From an uncultured Eubacteriales bacterium (GTDB lineage Bacteria; Bacillota; Clostridia; Oscillospirales; Oscillospiraceae), in assembly GCA_900544295.1 (NCBI GenBank), contig UQUO01000005.1, forward strand, positions 62,001 to 126,000: DNA of 64,000 nt, read 5' to 3'. Each line of letters starts with the position of its first letter. Within the stretch, counting starts at the first letter, position 1. Below are positions 8,150 through 16,896 of the stretch, in pieces. The notes beneath the pieces were generated by a model. It searched no databases. It saw nothing but the letters and a program-made list of their open reading frames with translations, and was not told the DNA's origin. The translations under genes were made by a program, and so were the position numbers.

Positions 8150-9248
8150 CAGGAAAAAGCCCGCCTTCCGCAGGTCGCTGACGCTTGGCGTCCTAACCCG
8201 CTTTATCATGACCTGCGTGCTTTTCACGCTGGGCAGCTTTGTCGCGCTCTATCTGGGCATGTTCGTCTGCTATCTCCTGCCCTGGAACGGCGGCATTTTG
8301 TACGGCATCCTCATCACAATACGCGATAACGTAGTCTTTTTCATGGGCCTCTTCCTGGTCTGCGGCTACGTTGTCATCTTCCTCATCTATTGGGGCAAGA
8401 CGCTCGGCTACCTGGGCGACGTCGTGCGCGCCACGGAGCAGATATACAAGGGCGGGGACGGCCCCGTCATCCTGCCCGCAGCGCTGCACGACATCGAAAA
8501 CCAGATGAACCAGATAAAAAGCGACATGCTCGCCTCCCGCCGTGCCGCCGAGGACGCGGAAAAGCGCAAAAACGACCTGGTCGTTTACCTGGCGCACGAC
8601 CTCAAAACGCCGCTCACCTCAGTTATCGGCTACCTGACCCTGCTCCAGGACGAGCCGGAGCTGACAGCCGCACAGCGCGCGCGGTATACGGGCATAGCCC
8701 TGGACAAGGCAGAGCGGCTGGAGGACCTGATAAACGAGTTTTTCGACATCACGCGCTTTTCCCTCACCAGCGTGACGCTGGAGCGGCGGAGCGTGAATCT
8801 CAGCCTGATGCTGGAGCAGATCGCAGACGAATTTGCGCCCATGCTCCGCGAGCGCGGGCTCACCTGCGCAGTCAGCGCGCCGCCCGGCGTCATGCTAAAC
8901 TGCGACCCGGACAAATTACAGCGCGTCTTTGACAACCTCCTGCGCAACGCCATGAATTACAGTTACCCGGACAGCGAGATCAGCGTCAGCCTCCGCGTAG
9001 AAAACGGCCGGGCTGAGATCGCTTTCGCAAACCACGGAGACACGATACCGGCTGAGCAGCTCGAACGGCTTTTCGAGCAGTTTTACCGCCTTGACTCCGC
9101 GCGCACGAGCCGCACAGGCGGTTCCGGCCTCGGACTTGCCATAGCCAAGGAGATAGTCGAGCTCCACGGCGGGCATATAAGCGCCCAAAGTGCGGACGAG
9201 CGTATAGTCTTCAACGTCTCCCTGCCCCTCGGCGTGAGAAAATCGTAA
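8142..9248 (+). CDS. vanS: VanS-type sensor histidine kinase
   Basis: 368 residues. Two membrane segments (about 16-45 and 53-85) enclose a very short loop, so there is little room for an outer ligand domain. A linker follows, then the H-box YLAHDLKTPLTS and the ATP-binding N box (NLLRNAMNY) and G box (TGGSGLGLAIAKEI). The TTG start at 8142 overlaps the vanR stop by 8 bases. The small sensor loop matches VanS of D-Ala-D-Ser types, where the signal is thought to be glycopeptide or envelope damage. Confidence 0.88.
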   Translation: MNSRKKPAFRRSLTLGVLTRFIMTCVLFTLGSFVALYLGMFVCYLLPWNGGILYGILITIRDNVVFFMGLFLVCGYVVIFLIYWGKTLGYLGDVVRATEQIYKGGDGPVILPAALHDIENQMNQIKSDMLASRRAAEDAEKRKNDLVVYLAHDLKTPLTSVIGYLTLLQDEPELTAAQRARYTGIALDKAERLEDLINEFFDITRFSLTSVTLERRSVNLSLMLEQIADEFAPMLRERGLTCAVSAPPGVMLNCDPDKLQRVFDNLLRNAMNYSYPDSEISVSLRVENGRAEIAFANHGDTIPAEQLERLFEQFYRLDSARTSRTGGSGLGLAIAKEIVELHGGHISAQSADERIVFNVSLPLGVRKS

Positions 9249-9300
9249 GAATTAAGTCAGGAAATCACATGCTTTTGTACAGCCTACGCGGATAAATTCC

Positions 9301-9342
9301 GGCCCGTGTTCTGATAGGATAAGACCTGTCGGAACACGGGCC
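9301..9342 (+). promoter_or_regulatory. Terminator-like hairpin in the vanS-vanG gap
   Basis: GGCCCGTGTTC (9301-9311) and GAACACGGGCC (9332-9342) are a perfect 11-base inverted repeat around a 20-base loop, followed by TTTAATTT. The vanG ribosome site AAGGAGG begins 12 bases later. It could end vanRS transcription or attenuate readthrough into the resistance genes. The 120-base gap has no convincing promoter that I can see. Confidence 0.6.
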
Positions 9343-9368
9343 TTTAATTTACCAAGGAGGTTTCAAAT

Positions 9369-10424
9369 ATGGACAGGAAACTCAAAATCGCTGTGATTTT
9401 CGGCGGCTGCTCGCCTGAATATCCGGTGTCGCTGGAATCGGCGCACTCGGTCATAGTCAATCTGGACCGCGAGAAATACGAGCCGGTGCTGCTCGGCATA
9501 ACCCGGGGCGGCGAGTGGTTCCGCTTCCTCGGCGGCGCGGAAGCTCTGGAGGACGACAGCTGGCACCGCGACCGCTCGCAGTGCATCCCCGCCGTTATTT
9601 CCCCGGACAGGGACTTGCACGGCCTGGTTGAATTCCGCATGAACGGAGTGCGCACCACGCGGCTCGACGCTGCCTTCCCCGTCCTGCATGGACGCAACGG
9701 TGAGGATGGAACCGTCCAGGGCCTCTGCGAGCTGGCAGGCATCCCCGTCATCGGCTGCGGCACCCTGGCCTCCGCCCTGTGCATGGACAAGGACAGGGCG
9801 CACAAGCTCGCCTCCCTCGCGGGCGTGGAGGTGCCCAGATCCGCCTGTTTCTCCGGCCTGCCCTCCCAGGCGGAGCTGGAGACGCTGACGCGCAGTCTGA
9901 CCTTCCCCGTATTCGTAAAACCGGTTCGCGCCGGCTCATCCTTCGGCATCACAAAGGTGGAAAACCCCGCGAACCTGCGCGCCGCCGTGAGGGATGCCCT
10001 GCGCTATGACCGCGAGGTGATCGTCGAGGAGGCCATAGCCGGCTTTGAGGTCGGCTGCGCCGTCATGGGTAACGCCGAACTCACCACGGGCCGCGCAGAT
10101 GAGATCGAGATACAGGGCGACCTCTTTGACTACACGGAAAAGTACAACCTCATCACCTCGAAGATCCACATGCCCGCCCGCGTTGACGCAGAGACGGAGC
10201 GCCGCATCCAGGACACCGCGAAAAGCATCTACCGCGCCCTCGGTTGTCGTGGCTTCGCCCGGGTGGACATGTTCCTGGAGCCTACCGGGCGTCTGGTGTT
10301 CAATGAGGTCAACACGATACCCGGTTTCACGTCCCACAGCCGTTTTCCCAACATGATGCGCGGCATCGGATTCGAGTTTCCGGCTCTGCTGGACGAGCTA
10401 GTGTCCTTTGGCCTGGAGGTCTGA
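9369..10424 (+). CDS. vanG: D-alanine--D-serine ligase, VanG type
   Basis: A 351-residue ATP-grasp ligase that makes D-Ala-D-Ser, giving peptidoglycan precursors with low vancomycin affinity. The N-terminal IAVIFGGCSPEYPVSLESA matches VanG closely (Ddl has GGxSxEhxVS). The central grasp motif FVKPVRAGSSFGITKV and the metal-binding ending FNEVNTIPGFT are present. In the omega-loop region it reads TEKYNLITSKIHMPA, as in VanG-like ligases and unlike the EKG of D-lactate ligases VanA/B. Together with a racemase and a VanXY peptidase this supports D-Ser rather than D-Ala-D-Ala specificity. Excellent ribosome site. Confidence 0.92.
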   Translation: MDRKLKIAVIFGGCSPEYPVSLESAHSVIVNLDREKYEPVLLGITRGGEWFRFLGGAEALEDDSWHRDRSQCIPAVISPDRDLHGLVEFRMNGVRTTRLDAAFPVLHGRNGEDGTVQGLCELAGIPVIGCGTLASALCMDKDRAHKLASLAGVEVPRSACFSGLPSQAELETLTRSLTFPVFVKPVRAGSSFGITKVENPANLRAAVRDALRYDREVIVEEAIAGFEVGCAVMGNAELTTGRADEIEIQGDLFDYTEKYNLITSKIHMPARVDAETERRIQDTAKSIYRALGCRGFARVDMFLEPTGRLVFNEVNTIPGFTSHSRFPNMMRGIGFEFPALLDELVSFGLEV

Positions 10425-10427
10425 ACC

Positions 10428-11153
10428 ATGCGCGGCGGCATACACAGCGGGCTGCTCGTCCTTGTGAACGCAGAGCACCCGATACGCGGCGCGGAGCGCC
10501 CCGTCCTGGCCCCCGCCCTGCCGGGCAGCGAAGTTCTGCTCGATGCACGCGCCGCGGCCATGCTGACTGGCCTTGTCTCGCGCCTGAGGGCAGCGGGCGA
10601 AATAGTCCCCGTCAGCGGCTGGCGCTCCATGCGTGAGCAGCAGGAGATCTGGGACAGTTCCCTGCGCGAGAACGGCGAGGACTTCACGCGCAAATACGTC
10701 GCCCTGCCCGGCTGCTCAGAGCACCAGACAGGCCTCGCCATCGACCTCGCCCTCCGGGCCGAGGAGATAGATTTTATCCGCCCCGCCTTTCCCTATGACG
10801 GCGTATGCGGCCAGTTTCGCGCCCTAGCGGCGGACTACGGCTTCATAGAGCGCTACGAGGCCGGCAAAGAGCGCGTCACCGGCATCGCCGCCGAGCCCTG
10901 GCACTTCCGCTACGTCGGGCGGCCCCATGCGCGGCTCATGCGCGAGCGCGGCCTCTGCCTGGAGGAATACGTCGAGCTGCTGCGGACCTTCCACTACCCC
11001 GGCCGACTGCTGGAGGCCCGCGGAGAGGCCTACGAGGCCGAGATCGGCTTCGCCGGGGCGCGTGACAGCTTCGCCCTGCCGGACGCGCCCTATCAGGTCT
11101 CCGGCAACAACGTGGACGGCTATATCTACACCCTTTGGAGAAAACCGGCATGA
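10428..11153 (+). CDS. vanXY: VanXY-type D,D-dipeptidase/D,D-carboxypeptidase
   Basis: A 241-residue zinc peptidase of the VanY/VanX group. It removes normal precursors ending in D-Ala-D-Ala so that only the altered ones remain. The zinc ligands are visible in CSEHQTGLAIDLA (His and Asp) and in EPWHFRYVG (Glu base and His). The SGWRSMREQQEIW motif precedes them. No signal peptide or membrane anchor is present, as in cytoplasmic VanXY of the vanC/E/G types and unlike membrane VanY. It starts 3 bases after vanG and its stop overlaps the vanT start (ATGA). Confidence 0.9.
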   Translation: MRGGIHSGLLVLVNAEHPIRGAERPVLAPALPGSEVLLDARAAAMLTGLVSRLRAAGEIVPVSGWRSMREQQEIWDSSLRENGEDFTRKYVALPGCSEHQTGLAIDLALRAEEIDFIRPAFPYDGVCGQFRALAADYGFIERYEAGKERVTGIAAEPWHFRYVGRPHARLMRERGLCLEEYVELLRTFHYPGRLLEARGEAYEAEIGFAGARDSFALPDAPYQVSGNNVDGYIYTLWRKPA

Positions 11154-13228
11154 AAACGGCAAGAACACTCTCGGGAATCGAGTATTTCCGCCTTGCGGCT
11201 GCGTTTTTGGTCGTCGCAATCCACTGTTCCCCCCTTACGACCTACAGCGAAACGGCGGACTTCATCCTCACACGCGCCGTGGCCCGCGTGGCGGTCCCGT
11301 TCTTCTTCATGGTCACGGGCTTTTTCGTCCTCGGCAGGCCCGAAAAGCTGCGGCGCTTTTTAAAGCGCACGGCGCTGCTCTACCTCGCCTGCATACTGTT
11401 ATACCTGCCTCTGAACCTCTATTCCGGCGCACTCAGCGGCCTAACGCCCGTCGGGGCGCTGCGGGAGCTGCTCTTCGAGGGGACCTTCTACCACCTCTGG
11501 TACTTCCCCGCCGTGCTGCTGGGCGCGGCCATAGCCTCGCTGCTAATGCGCACTCGCGCGGGCCTCGCCATCGCGGCAGCGCTCTACGTGTTGGGCCTGC
11601 TCGGGGACAGCTATTGGGGCCTTATAAGCGGCGTACCGTGGCTTTCGGACGTCTACGAGGTCATTTTCAGCCTCGTAGGCTATACGCGCAACGGGCTGTT
11701 TTTCGCCCCGCTCTTCCTGCTGCTCGGCGCGAGGCTGCGCGGGCGAGAGGCTTCCGGCAAGGGCGAGGCGGCGGGACTGGGCGCGGCCCTCGCGCTCGTG
11801 CTCTGCGAGGCGCTCCTCCTGCGGCATCTGGGCTGGCAGAGGCATGACAGCATGTACGTTTTCCTGCCCGCCGTCATGTATTTCCTGTTCAGCCTGCTGC
11901 TCGCGCCGCGCGGCGAGGCCCCGGGCTGGCTCTCGCCATTTTCCATGCTAGTCTACGTGCTGCACCCCTGGGTCATCGTGCTCATGCGCGGGGCGGCGCG
12001 GCAGTTGGGGCTCTGGGGTCTGCTTGTCGAGAACAGCCTGGGCCACTATCTGGCCGTCTGCGCCGGTTCCGCGGCGGCAGCGGCGGTGCTGCTGCTCATC
12101 TGGGCGCGGCTGAGGCCCGCGCGCCCCTCGGACACGGCCCGCGCCTGGGTCGAGGTGGACTCCGCCGCGCTCCGGCACAATGCAGAGAACCTCCGCGCCC
12201 TCCTGCCCGTTGGCTGTGAGCTGATGCCCGTCCTCAAATGCGAGGCCTACGGCCACGGCCTGGTCAAAACGGCGCGGCTCATGAGCTCCATGGGCATCCG
12301 GGCCTTCGCCGTCGCCTGCGCCGCAGAGGGCGTGGAGCTCCGGCGCGCCGGGATAAGGGGCGACATCCTCATCCTCGGCTGGACGGCCCCCGAGAGCTTC
12401 CCCTGCCTCTCGCGCTACCGTCTGACGCAGACGGTGACAGAACCCGCTTACGCGCGGCAGCTTTCGGCTTATGGCAAGAATATCGACGTCCACATCAAGA
12501 TCGACACCGGCATGCACCGCCTGGGCATTGATTCCGAGGACATCGCCTCCGTCGAGGAGGTGTTCACCCTGCCCCACCTGCGCGTGCGCGGAATGTACAC
12601 GCACCTGTGCGTCTCCGACGCGCTGGACGAGGCGAGCCGTGCCTTCACAGAGGCCCAGCGCCGCCGCTTTTTCGCACTTGCGGAGGAGCTATGCCGCCGC
12701 GGATACTGCGTCGGCAAGCTGCACACGCAGAGCAGTTACGGCCTGCTGAACTACCCCGACGCCCGCTGCTCCTACGCGCGCGTGGGCATAGCCCTCTACG
12801 GCGTGCGCAGCTTTCGCGGGGACGACGCGGCCTGCTGGCCGGGCCTGGAGCCCGCGCTCAGCCTCAAGGCCCGCGTGGAGCAGGTGCGCAGCGTCAAAGC
12901 CGGCGAGGGCCTGGGCTACGGCCTGGCCTATACCGCCCCGCGCAAGAGCCGCATCGCGGTACTGCCCATCGGCTACGGCGACGGCTTCCCGCGCGCCGCC
13001 GAGGGAGCCTGCGCGCTGATAAACGGCAGCCGCGCGCCCGTCGTGGGCCGCGTCTGCATGGACCAGCTGTTCGTAGACGTCACCGACTGCGGCGAGGTGC
13101 GTCCCGGCGACACCGTGACCCTCATCGGCCCCGGCCTGCCCTGCGAGGAGCTGGCTGAAGCCTGCGGCACCATATCCAACGAGATCCTCAGCCGCCTCGG
13201 CAAACGCCTGCCCAAGGTCTGGCTGTGA
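11150..13228 (+). CDS. vanT: VanT-type membrane serine racemase
   Basis: A 692-residue fusion. The N-terminal half (about 1-325) is an acyltransferase-3-like domain with about ten membrane helices, thought to import L-Ser in this family. The C-terminal half is a fold-III PLP alanine racemase-like domain with the cofactor Lys in VLKCEAYGHG (Lys about residue 363), RVGIALYGV, and the catalytic-Tyr region GYGLAYTAPR. It makes the D-Ser used by VanG. I start at ATG 11150, which overlaps the vanXY stop and has GGAG 11 bases upstream, rather than at the in-frame ATG 11135. Last gene of the resistance operon. Confidence 0.92.
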   Translation: MKTARTLSGIEYFRLAAAFLVVAIHCSPLTTYSETADFILTRAVARVAVPFFFMVTGFFVLGRPEKLRRFLKRTALLYLACILLYLPLNLYSGALSGLTPVGALRELLFEGTFYHLWYFPAVLLGAAIASLLMRTRAGLAIAAALYVLGLLGDSYWGLISGVPWLSDVYEVIFSLVGYTRNGLFFAPLFLLLGARLRGREASGKGEAAGLGAALALVLCEALLLRHLGWQRHDSMYVFLPAVMYFLFSLLLAPRGEAPGWLSPFSMLVYVLHPWVIVLMRGAARQLGLWGLLVENSLGHYLAVCAGSAAAAAVLLLIWARLRPARPSDTARAWVEVDSAALRHNAENLRALLPVGCELMPVLKCEAYGHGLVKTARLMSSMGIRAFAVACAAEGVELRRAGIRGDILILGWTAPESFPCLSRYRLTQTVTEPAYARQLSAYGKNIDVHIKIDTGMHRLGIDSEDIASVEEVFTLPHLRVRGMYTHLCVSDALDEASRAFTEAQRRRFFALAEELCRRGYCVGKLHTQSSYGLLNYPDARCSYARVGIALYGVRSFRGDDAACWPGLEPALSLKARVEQVRSVKAGEGLGYGLAYTAPRKSRIAVLPIGYGDGFPRAAEGACALINGSRAPVVGRVCMDQLFVDVTDCGEVRPGDTVTLIGPGLPCEELAEACGTISNEILSRLGKRLPKVWL

Positions 13229-13232
13229 TCGG

Positions 13233-13261
13233 TTGACCGGCCGGCCCTGATATGGTAATAT
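13233..13261 (+). promoter_or_regulatory. Sigma-A promoter of the small membrane protein
   Basis: TTGACC (13233-13238), 17 bases, TAATAT (13256-13261). It begins just after the vanT stop, so the next gene is probably not part of the van operon. Confidence 0.6.
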
Positions 13262-13293
13262 GTAATCACATCATGTTATCTGGAGGTAAGGCC

Positions 13294-13584
13294 ATGGCTG
13301 AACTGCTCATTGCGGCGAATCTGCTGATGCTGGCCTGCCTTGCAGAGTGCGTTTTCGGCAGGAGGCTGCTGCTCAGGGCCATATGCGGCGGGCTTTCTTC
13401 GGTGTTTTCGGGCCTGAGCGCCGGACTGTTGGTGCATCTGTACAGCCTAAGCGGCGGCCCGGACGCCGGCCGGAGCTTTTTGCAGCTCTATCTGCCCGTA
13501 GCGGCGTATGTCCTGATCTTCATCTGCGGCGCATTCCTGCTCATCAAAAACGCGCTGGCGCGCGAGGCGGAGCCTGACATCTGA
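13294..13584 (+). CDS. Small membrane protein, unknown function
   Basis: 96 residues with three predicted membrane helices (about 3-20, 26-52 and 64-88) and a short charged tail. I recognise no family. The ATG at 13294 follows TGGAGGTAAG, a good ribosome site, while the frame stays open upstream to 13252 without one. It has its own promoter and a strong terminator, so it is a single-gene unit between vanT and spoIVA. Confidence 0.7.
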   Translation: MAELLIAANLLMLACLAECVFGRRLLLRAICGGLSSVFSGLSAGLLVHLYSLSGGPDAGRSFLQLYLPVAAYVLIFICGAFLLIKNALAREAEPDI

Positions 13585-13592
13585 AAAACGGG

Positions 13593-13623
13593 ACCGGCCC
13601 GGTGGAAAACCCACCGGGCCGGT
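13593..13623. terminator. Bidirectional terminator between the small membrane gene and spoIVA
   Basis: Arms ACCGGCCCGGTGG (13593-13605) and CCACCGGGCCGGT (13611-13623) around a 5-base loop. T-rich runs flank both sides when each is read on its own strand, so it can stop both converging genes. Confidence 0.9.
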
Positions 13624-13626
13624 TTT

Positions 13627-15105
13627 TTACAGTATGATGCAGATGAGCCCGCCGCTGCCCTCGTTCACGATGCGCTGCATCGTGTTGCGCAGTTTGTTCT
13701 GGACGCTGGGCGGCATGCGCTTGATTTTTGCCTCCAGGCCCTCCTCGGCTATGTCGTAGAGTGATTTGCCGAAGATGTTCGACTCCCAGATGCGGCTGAC
13801 GTCGCCGTCGAAGCCCTGGAGCAGGAAGCCCATTATCTCATCCGAGGCCTTCTCTCCGCCGAGGGCCGGGGTGACCTCCGTTTCGATGTTCGTCATCATC
13901 ATGTGTATGCTCGGCGCCGAGGCCTTGAGGCGCACGCTGTAGCGTCCGCCGCTGCGGACTATCTGCGGCTCCTCCAGCTTCAGCTCGTCGGGCAGGGGCA
14001 TGACTACGCCGTAGCCCTTCTCGCGCACGTCGCGCAGGGCCTCGCTGACGTGGTCGTAGTCGGCCTTGATGTCCTTTATGTGCGTCAGCAGGGTCATGAG
14101 GTCGCCGTCGTCGTGTATCTCGAAGCCTGACTGCTCGCTTATCGTGTCGTAGTAGAGGCTGCGCGGCAGCTCCAGCTCCGCCATGACCTTGCCGCTGCCC
14201 ATATCCACCTTCTTCACGCCTGCGGCGCTGACGTCCTCGCGCTCGCCCAGGGCGTCCATGATGCCGAAGGCGTCCCGCACACGGCTCATGTGCTGCACGG
14301 CCTCGGCGATGCCCTCGAAAATGCCCGCTTTCAGCGGTGCGTCCGCGGGCAGGGCGTCGAGCCAGGAGGGCAGGTAGATGCCCAGCTCCGCTATCGGGAA
14401 TTCGTAGAGCGCGAACCTGAGTATGTCGTCTATGTCCTCGCCCGTGAGGTCGAGGCAGTTCACGCAGACGCAGGTGACGCCGTATTTGTCTGCCAGCTCC
14501 GCCCTCAGCGCCTGCGTGGCGTCGGAATCCGGGTCAGCGCTGTTGAGGACCAGCACAAAGGGCTTGCCGATGGCCTTCAGCTCCGCCACGACGCGCTCCT
14601 CCGCAGGGACATAGCCCTCGCGCGGGATGCCGCAGATGCTGCCGTCAGTCGTCATGACGACGCCGATGGTCGAGTGCTCGGCGATGACTCGGCGCGTACC
14701 CTCCTCGGCGGCGCGGCTCATACAGACCTCCTCGTCGAACCAGGGCGTGGCGACCATGCGCTCCGCGCCGTCCTCGAACTGGCCGGAGGCCCCGTCAACC
14801 ATGTAGCCCACGCAGTCCACAAGGCGCACGGAGAACGACACGCCCCCGTCGAGCGTCACGTTCACTGCATCCTCCGGCACGAATTTCGGCTCCGCCGTCA
14901 TGATGGTGCGGCCCGAGCCGGACTGGGGAAGCTCATCCTTGGCCCGCTCCCTGGCATATACGTCCTCTATGTTAGGTATGACCAGCGTTTCCATGAATCT
15001 GCGGATGAACGTGGACTTCCCTGTCCGCACCGGGCCGACCAGCCCCAGATATATGTCCCCGCCGGTGCGCTGGGCCATGTCCTGATAAATGGAAGTGTTT
15101 GTCAT
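13627..15105 (-). CDS. spoIVA: Stage IV sporulation protein A
   Basis: A 492-residue cytoskeletal ATPase that polymerises on the forespore to form the basement layer of the spore coat. The N-terminal Walker A GPVRTGKSTFIRRF (about residues 23-36), the PNIEDVYARERAKDELPQSG block and the DCVGYMVDGASG segment are typical. The length matches the family. It is made in the mother cell under sigma-E, and a sigma-E-like promoter precedes it. This gene is strong evidence that the organism forms endospores. Confidence 0.97.
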   Translation of the reverse strand: MTNTSIYQDMAQRTGGDIYLGLVGPVRTGKSTFIRRFMETLVIPNIEDVYARERAKDELPQSGSGRTIMTAEPKFVPEDAVNVTLDGGVSFSVRLVDCVGYMVDGASGQFEDGAERMVATPWFDEEVCMSRAAEEGTRRVIAEHSTIGVVMTTDGSICGIPREGYVPAEERVVAELKAIGKPFVLVLNSADPDSDATQALRAELADKYGVTCVCVNCLDLTGEDIDDILRFALYEFPIAELGIYLPSWLDALPADAPLKAGIFEGIAEAVQHMSRVRDAFGIMDALGEREDVSAAGVKKVDMGSGKVMAELELPRSLYYDTISEQSGFEIHDDGDLMTLLTHIKDIKADYDHVSEALRDVREKGYGVVMPLPDELKLEEPQIVRSGGRYSVRLKASAPSIHMMMTNIETEVTPALGGEKASDEIMGFLLQGFDGDVSRIWESNIFGKSLYDIAEEGLEAKIKRMPPSVQNKLRNTMQRIVNEGSGGLICIIL

Positions 15106-15138
15106 GTTCCGCCCTCTTTTCCCGTGAACTCATGTTAG

Positions 15139-15168
15139 AGCCTATGAGGACGTGTATAAAATTATGAC
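15139..15168 (-). promoter_or_regulatory. Sigma-E-like promoter of spoIVA
   Basis: On the minus strand GTCATAA (15168-15162) and CATAGGCT (15146-15139) are 15 bases apart, close to the sigma-E consensus (ATA-type -35, CATACAAT-type -10). The -35 overlaps the end of the upstream terminator. Confidence 0.55.
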
Positions 15169-15194
15169 CGGACGGGCAAAACCCGTCCGGTCAT
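15164..15194 (-). terminator. Terminator of the second two-component operon
   Basis: A perfect 13-base inverted repeat, ATGACCGGACGGG (15164-15176) and CCCGTCCGGTCAT (15182-15194), with a 5-base loop. On the minus strand it is followed by AATTTTATA. Confidence 0.8.
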
Positions 15195-15213
15195 TATCGC
15201 TTGCACCATTATA

Positions 15214-16896
15214 TCACGCCAGCGGCAGGCGTATCTCGGCTTTGAAGAGGTCGCCGTCCGTACTGATGGAAAACTCGCCGTGCTGCAGCTCCGTGAGGCT
15301 CTTGGCGATGTTGAGGCCGAGGCCGCTGCCCTCGGTGGAGCGCGAGGCGTCGCCGCGGACGAAGCGCTCCATGAGCTCGTCGGCGCTGACGTTCAGCGCG
15401 GCGCGCGAGATGTTCTTCATCGAGATGACCGCCTCGCTCCCCTCGACGCGCACGTCTACGTAGACGCGCGTCTCGGGCAGGGCATATTTCACCACGTTGT
15501 TGAAGAGGTTGTCGATGACCCGCCAAAGCAGCCGCCCGTCGGCCATTATCACCGGCATGGGCTCGGGGATGTTTATCACCGTGTTGAGCCGCCCGGCCTC
15601 CAGCTTGGCGCTGTACTCACCGAAACTCTGGTTTATGATCTCCTGCGTGTTCGTCGGCGCGAGGTTCACGCTCATGTTTCCGGTGGAGGCTTTGGAGGCT
15701 TCGACAAGGTCCTCCGTCAGCTTCTTAAGCCTGTGGGACTGGCGGTCGAGCACCGCGAGGTATTCCCTGCGTTCCTCTTCCGTCCCGGCCTTTTGCAGCA
15801 GGTCCACGTAGTTTATTATAGACGTCAGCGGGGTCTTGATGTCGTGCGAGACGTTGGTTATGAGCTCGGTCTTTAGCCTCTCGGACTTCATGCGCTGGGC
15901 GACTTCTTTGGCGAGGCCGTCGCCGATGCTGTTGAGGTTCTCGGCGTGGGACTTGAACTCCCAGTACATGCGTCTGGTGTCGATTTTCTCGTTGTAGTTG
16001 CCCTCGGCGAGCTGCTGCCCGGCCTTTTTGATGCTCTTCATCTGCCACGCGCCGAAGATGGCGGCGGCGTAGATGACGATGGCGTAGAAAAGCCCAATGA
16101 GCAGCCAGCCCCCGCTCTGGTCGTACATCAGTATGAAGAGTATGAACCCGATGGTGAACAGCCCCAGCATTATGAGCGCCGTGCGCCAGACTATGGGTAT
16201 CATGCGCCCGAAACGCCCGATGCCGTGCCAGACGGCCTTGACGACGCGCCAGATGAGGCGCAGGATGCGGTATATGACGGTGTTCCGCCACCACTTGCCG
16301 CACTTGACGCGCGTTGCGAAGCTCAGCAGCAGCGCGAGGACGAGGCCGAAGGCAAAGCAGACAACGGCCAGCAAAAATAACGCTGCCTGTATCTCCATCA
16401 GATAGTTGTATGCGTTATACCGGACATAAATGCCGAACCTGTTTTCAAAGTAGCTTTCGGCCAAGAACAAATCAATGATGATAACAGCCGCAGCATAGAT
16501 GTCAAGCGGAATACGGTCAACCATATTCAGCCTGGGCTCTGTCTCGCCCTTTCTGTGTCCCGCCGCGCAAAACAGGAAAACCATGCAGGCCAGCGCCAGC
16601 GCCAAAAAGACTATGCCGACCAGCACGCTTACAGCGTAAAGGCCAGATGCAAACTTCGCAAGGCCGTATACTATTTCCCAGCCCTTGAGCCCTCTGTCAA
16701 TGCTGTCAAGTACGCCTTGATAGTCAGAAGCGCCGCCCATAGCACTCAGAATAAAGCATATAACGCAGGCTATAACGAAAATCAGCGACACATATAGCAG
16801 CACGATTGCGCCGACCTTGGCCCAGGTGCTGTGCGTGAGCTTCACGCGCTCCTTCGGCGGTTTTTCGGTCTCAACGGGTATTACTTCGTCGTCCAT
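15214..16896 (-). CDS. Sensor histidine kinase with two membrane clusters
   Basis: 560 residues. Three to four membrane helices lie in residues 25-190, two more at about 230-290. Then come a HAMP-like linker (QLAEGNYNEKID), the H-box VSHDIKTPLTS, the N box VIDNLFNNVVKYA and the G box GSGLGLNIAKSL. The arrangement, with a long loop between the two membrane clusters, is seen in many clostridial envelope-stress kinases. The ATG at 16896 shares a base with the regulator stop (TGATG); a GTG one codon earlier is possible. It pairs with the OmpR-type regulator immediately before it. Signal unknown. Confidence 0.87.
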   Translation of the reverse strand: MDDEVIPVETEKPPKERVKLTHSTWAKVGAIVLLYVSLIFVIACVICFILSAMGGASDYQGVLDSIDRGLKGWEIVYGLAKFASGLYAVSVLVGIVFLALALACMVFLFCAAGHRKGETEPRLNMVDRIPLDIYAAAVIIIDLFLAESYFENRFGIYVRYNAYNYLMEIQAALFLLAVVCFAFGLVLALLLSFATRVKCGKWWRNTVIYRILRLIWRVVKAVWHGIGRFGRMIPIVWRTALIMLGLFTIGFILFILMYDQSGGWLLIGLFYAIVIYAAAIFGAWQMKSIKKAGQQLAEGNYNEKIDTRRMYWEFKSHAENLNSIGDGLAKEVAQRMKSERLKTELITNVSHDIKTPLTSIINYVDLLQKAGTEEERREYLAVLDRQSHRLKKLTEDLVEASKASTGNMSVNLAPTNTQEIINQSFGEYSAKLEAGRLNTVINIPEPMPVIMADGRLLWRVIDNLFNNVVKYALPETRVYVDVRVEGSEAVISMKNISRAALNVSADELMERFVRGDASRSTEGSGLGLNIAKSLTELQHGEFSISTDGDLFKAEIRLPLA

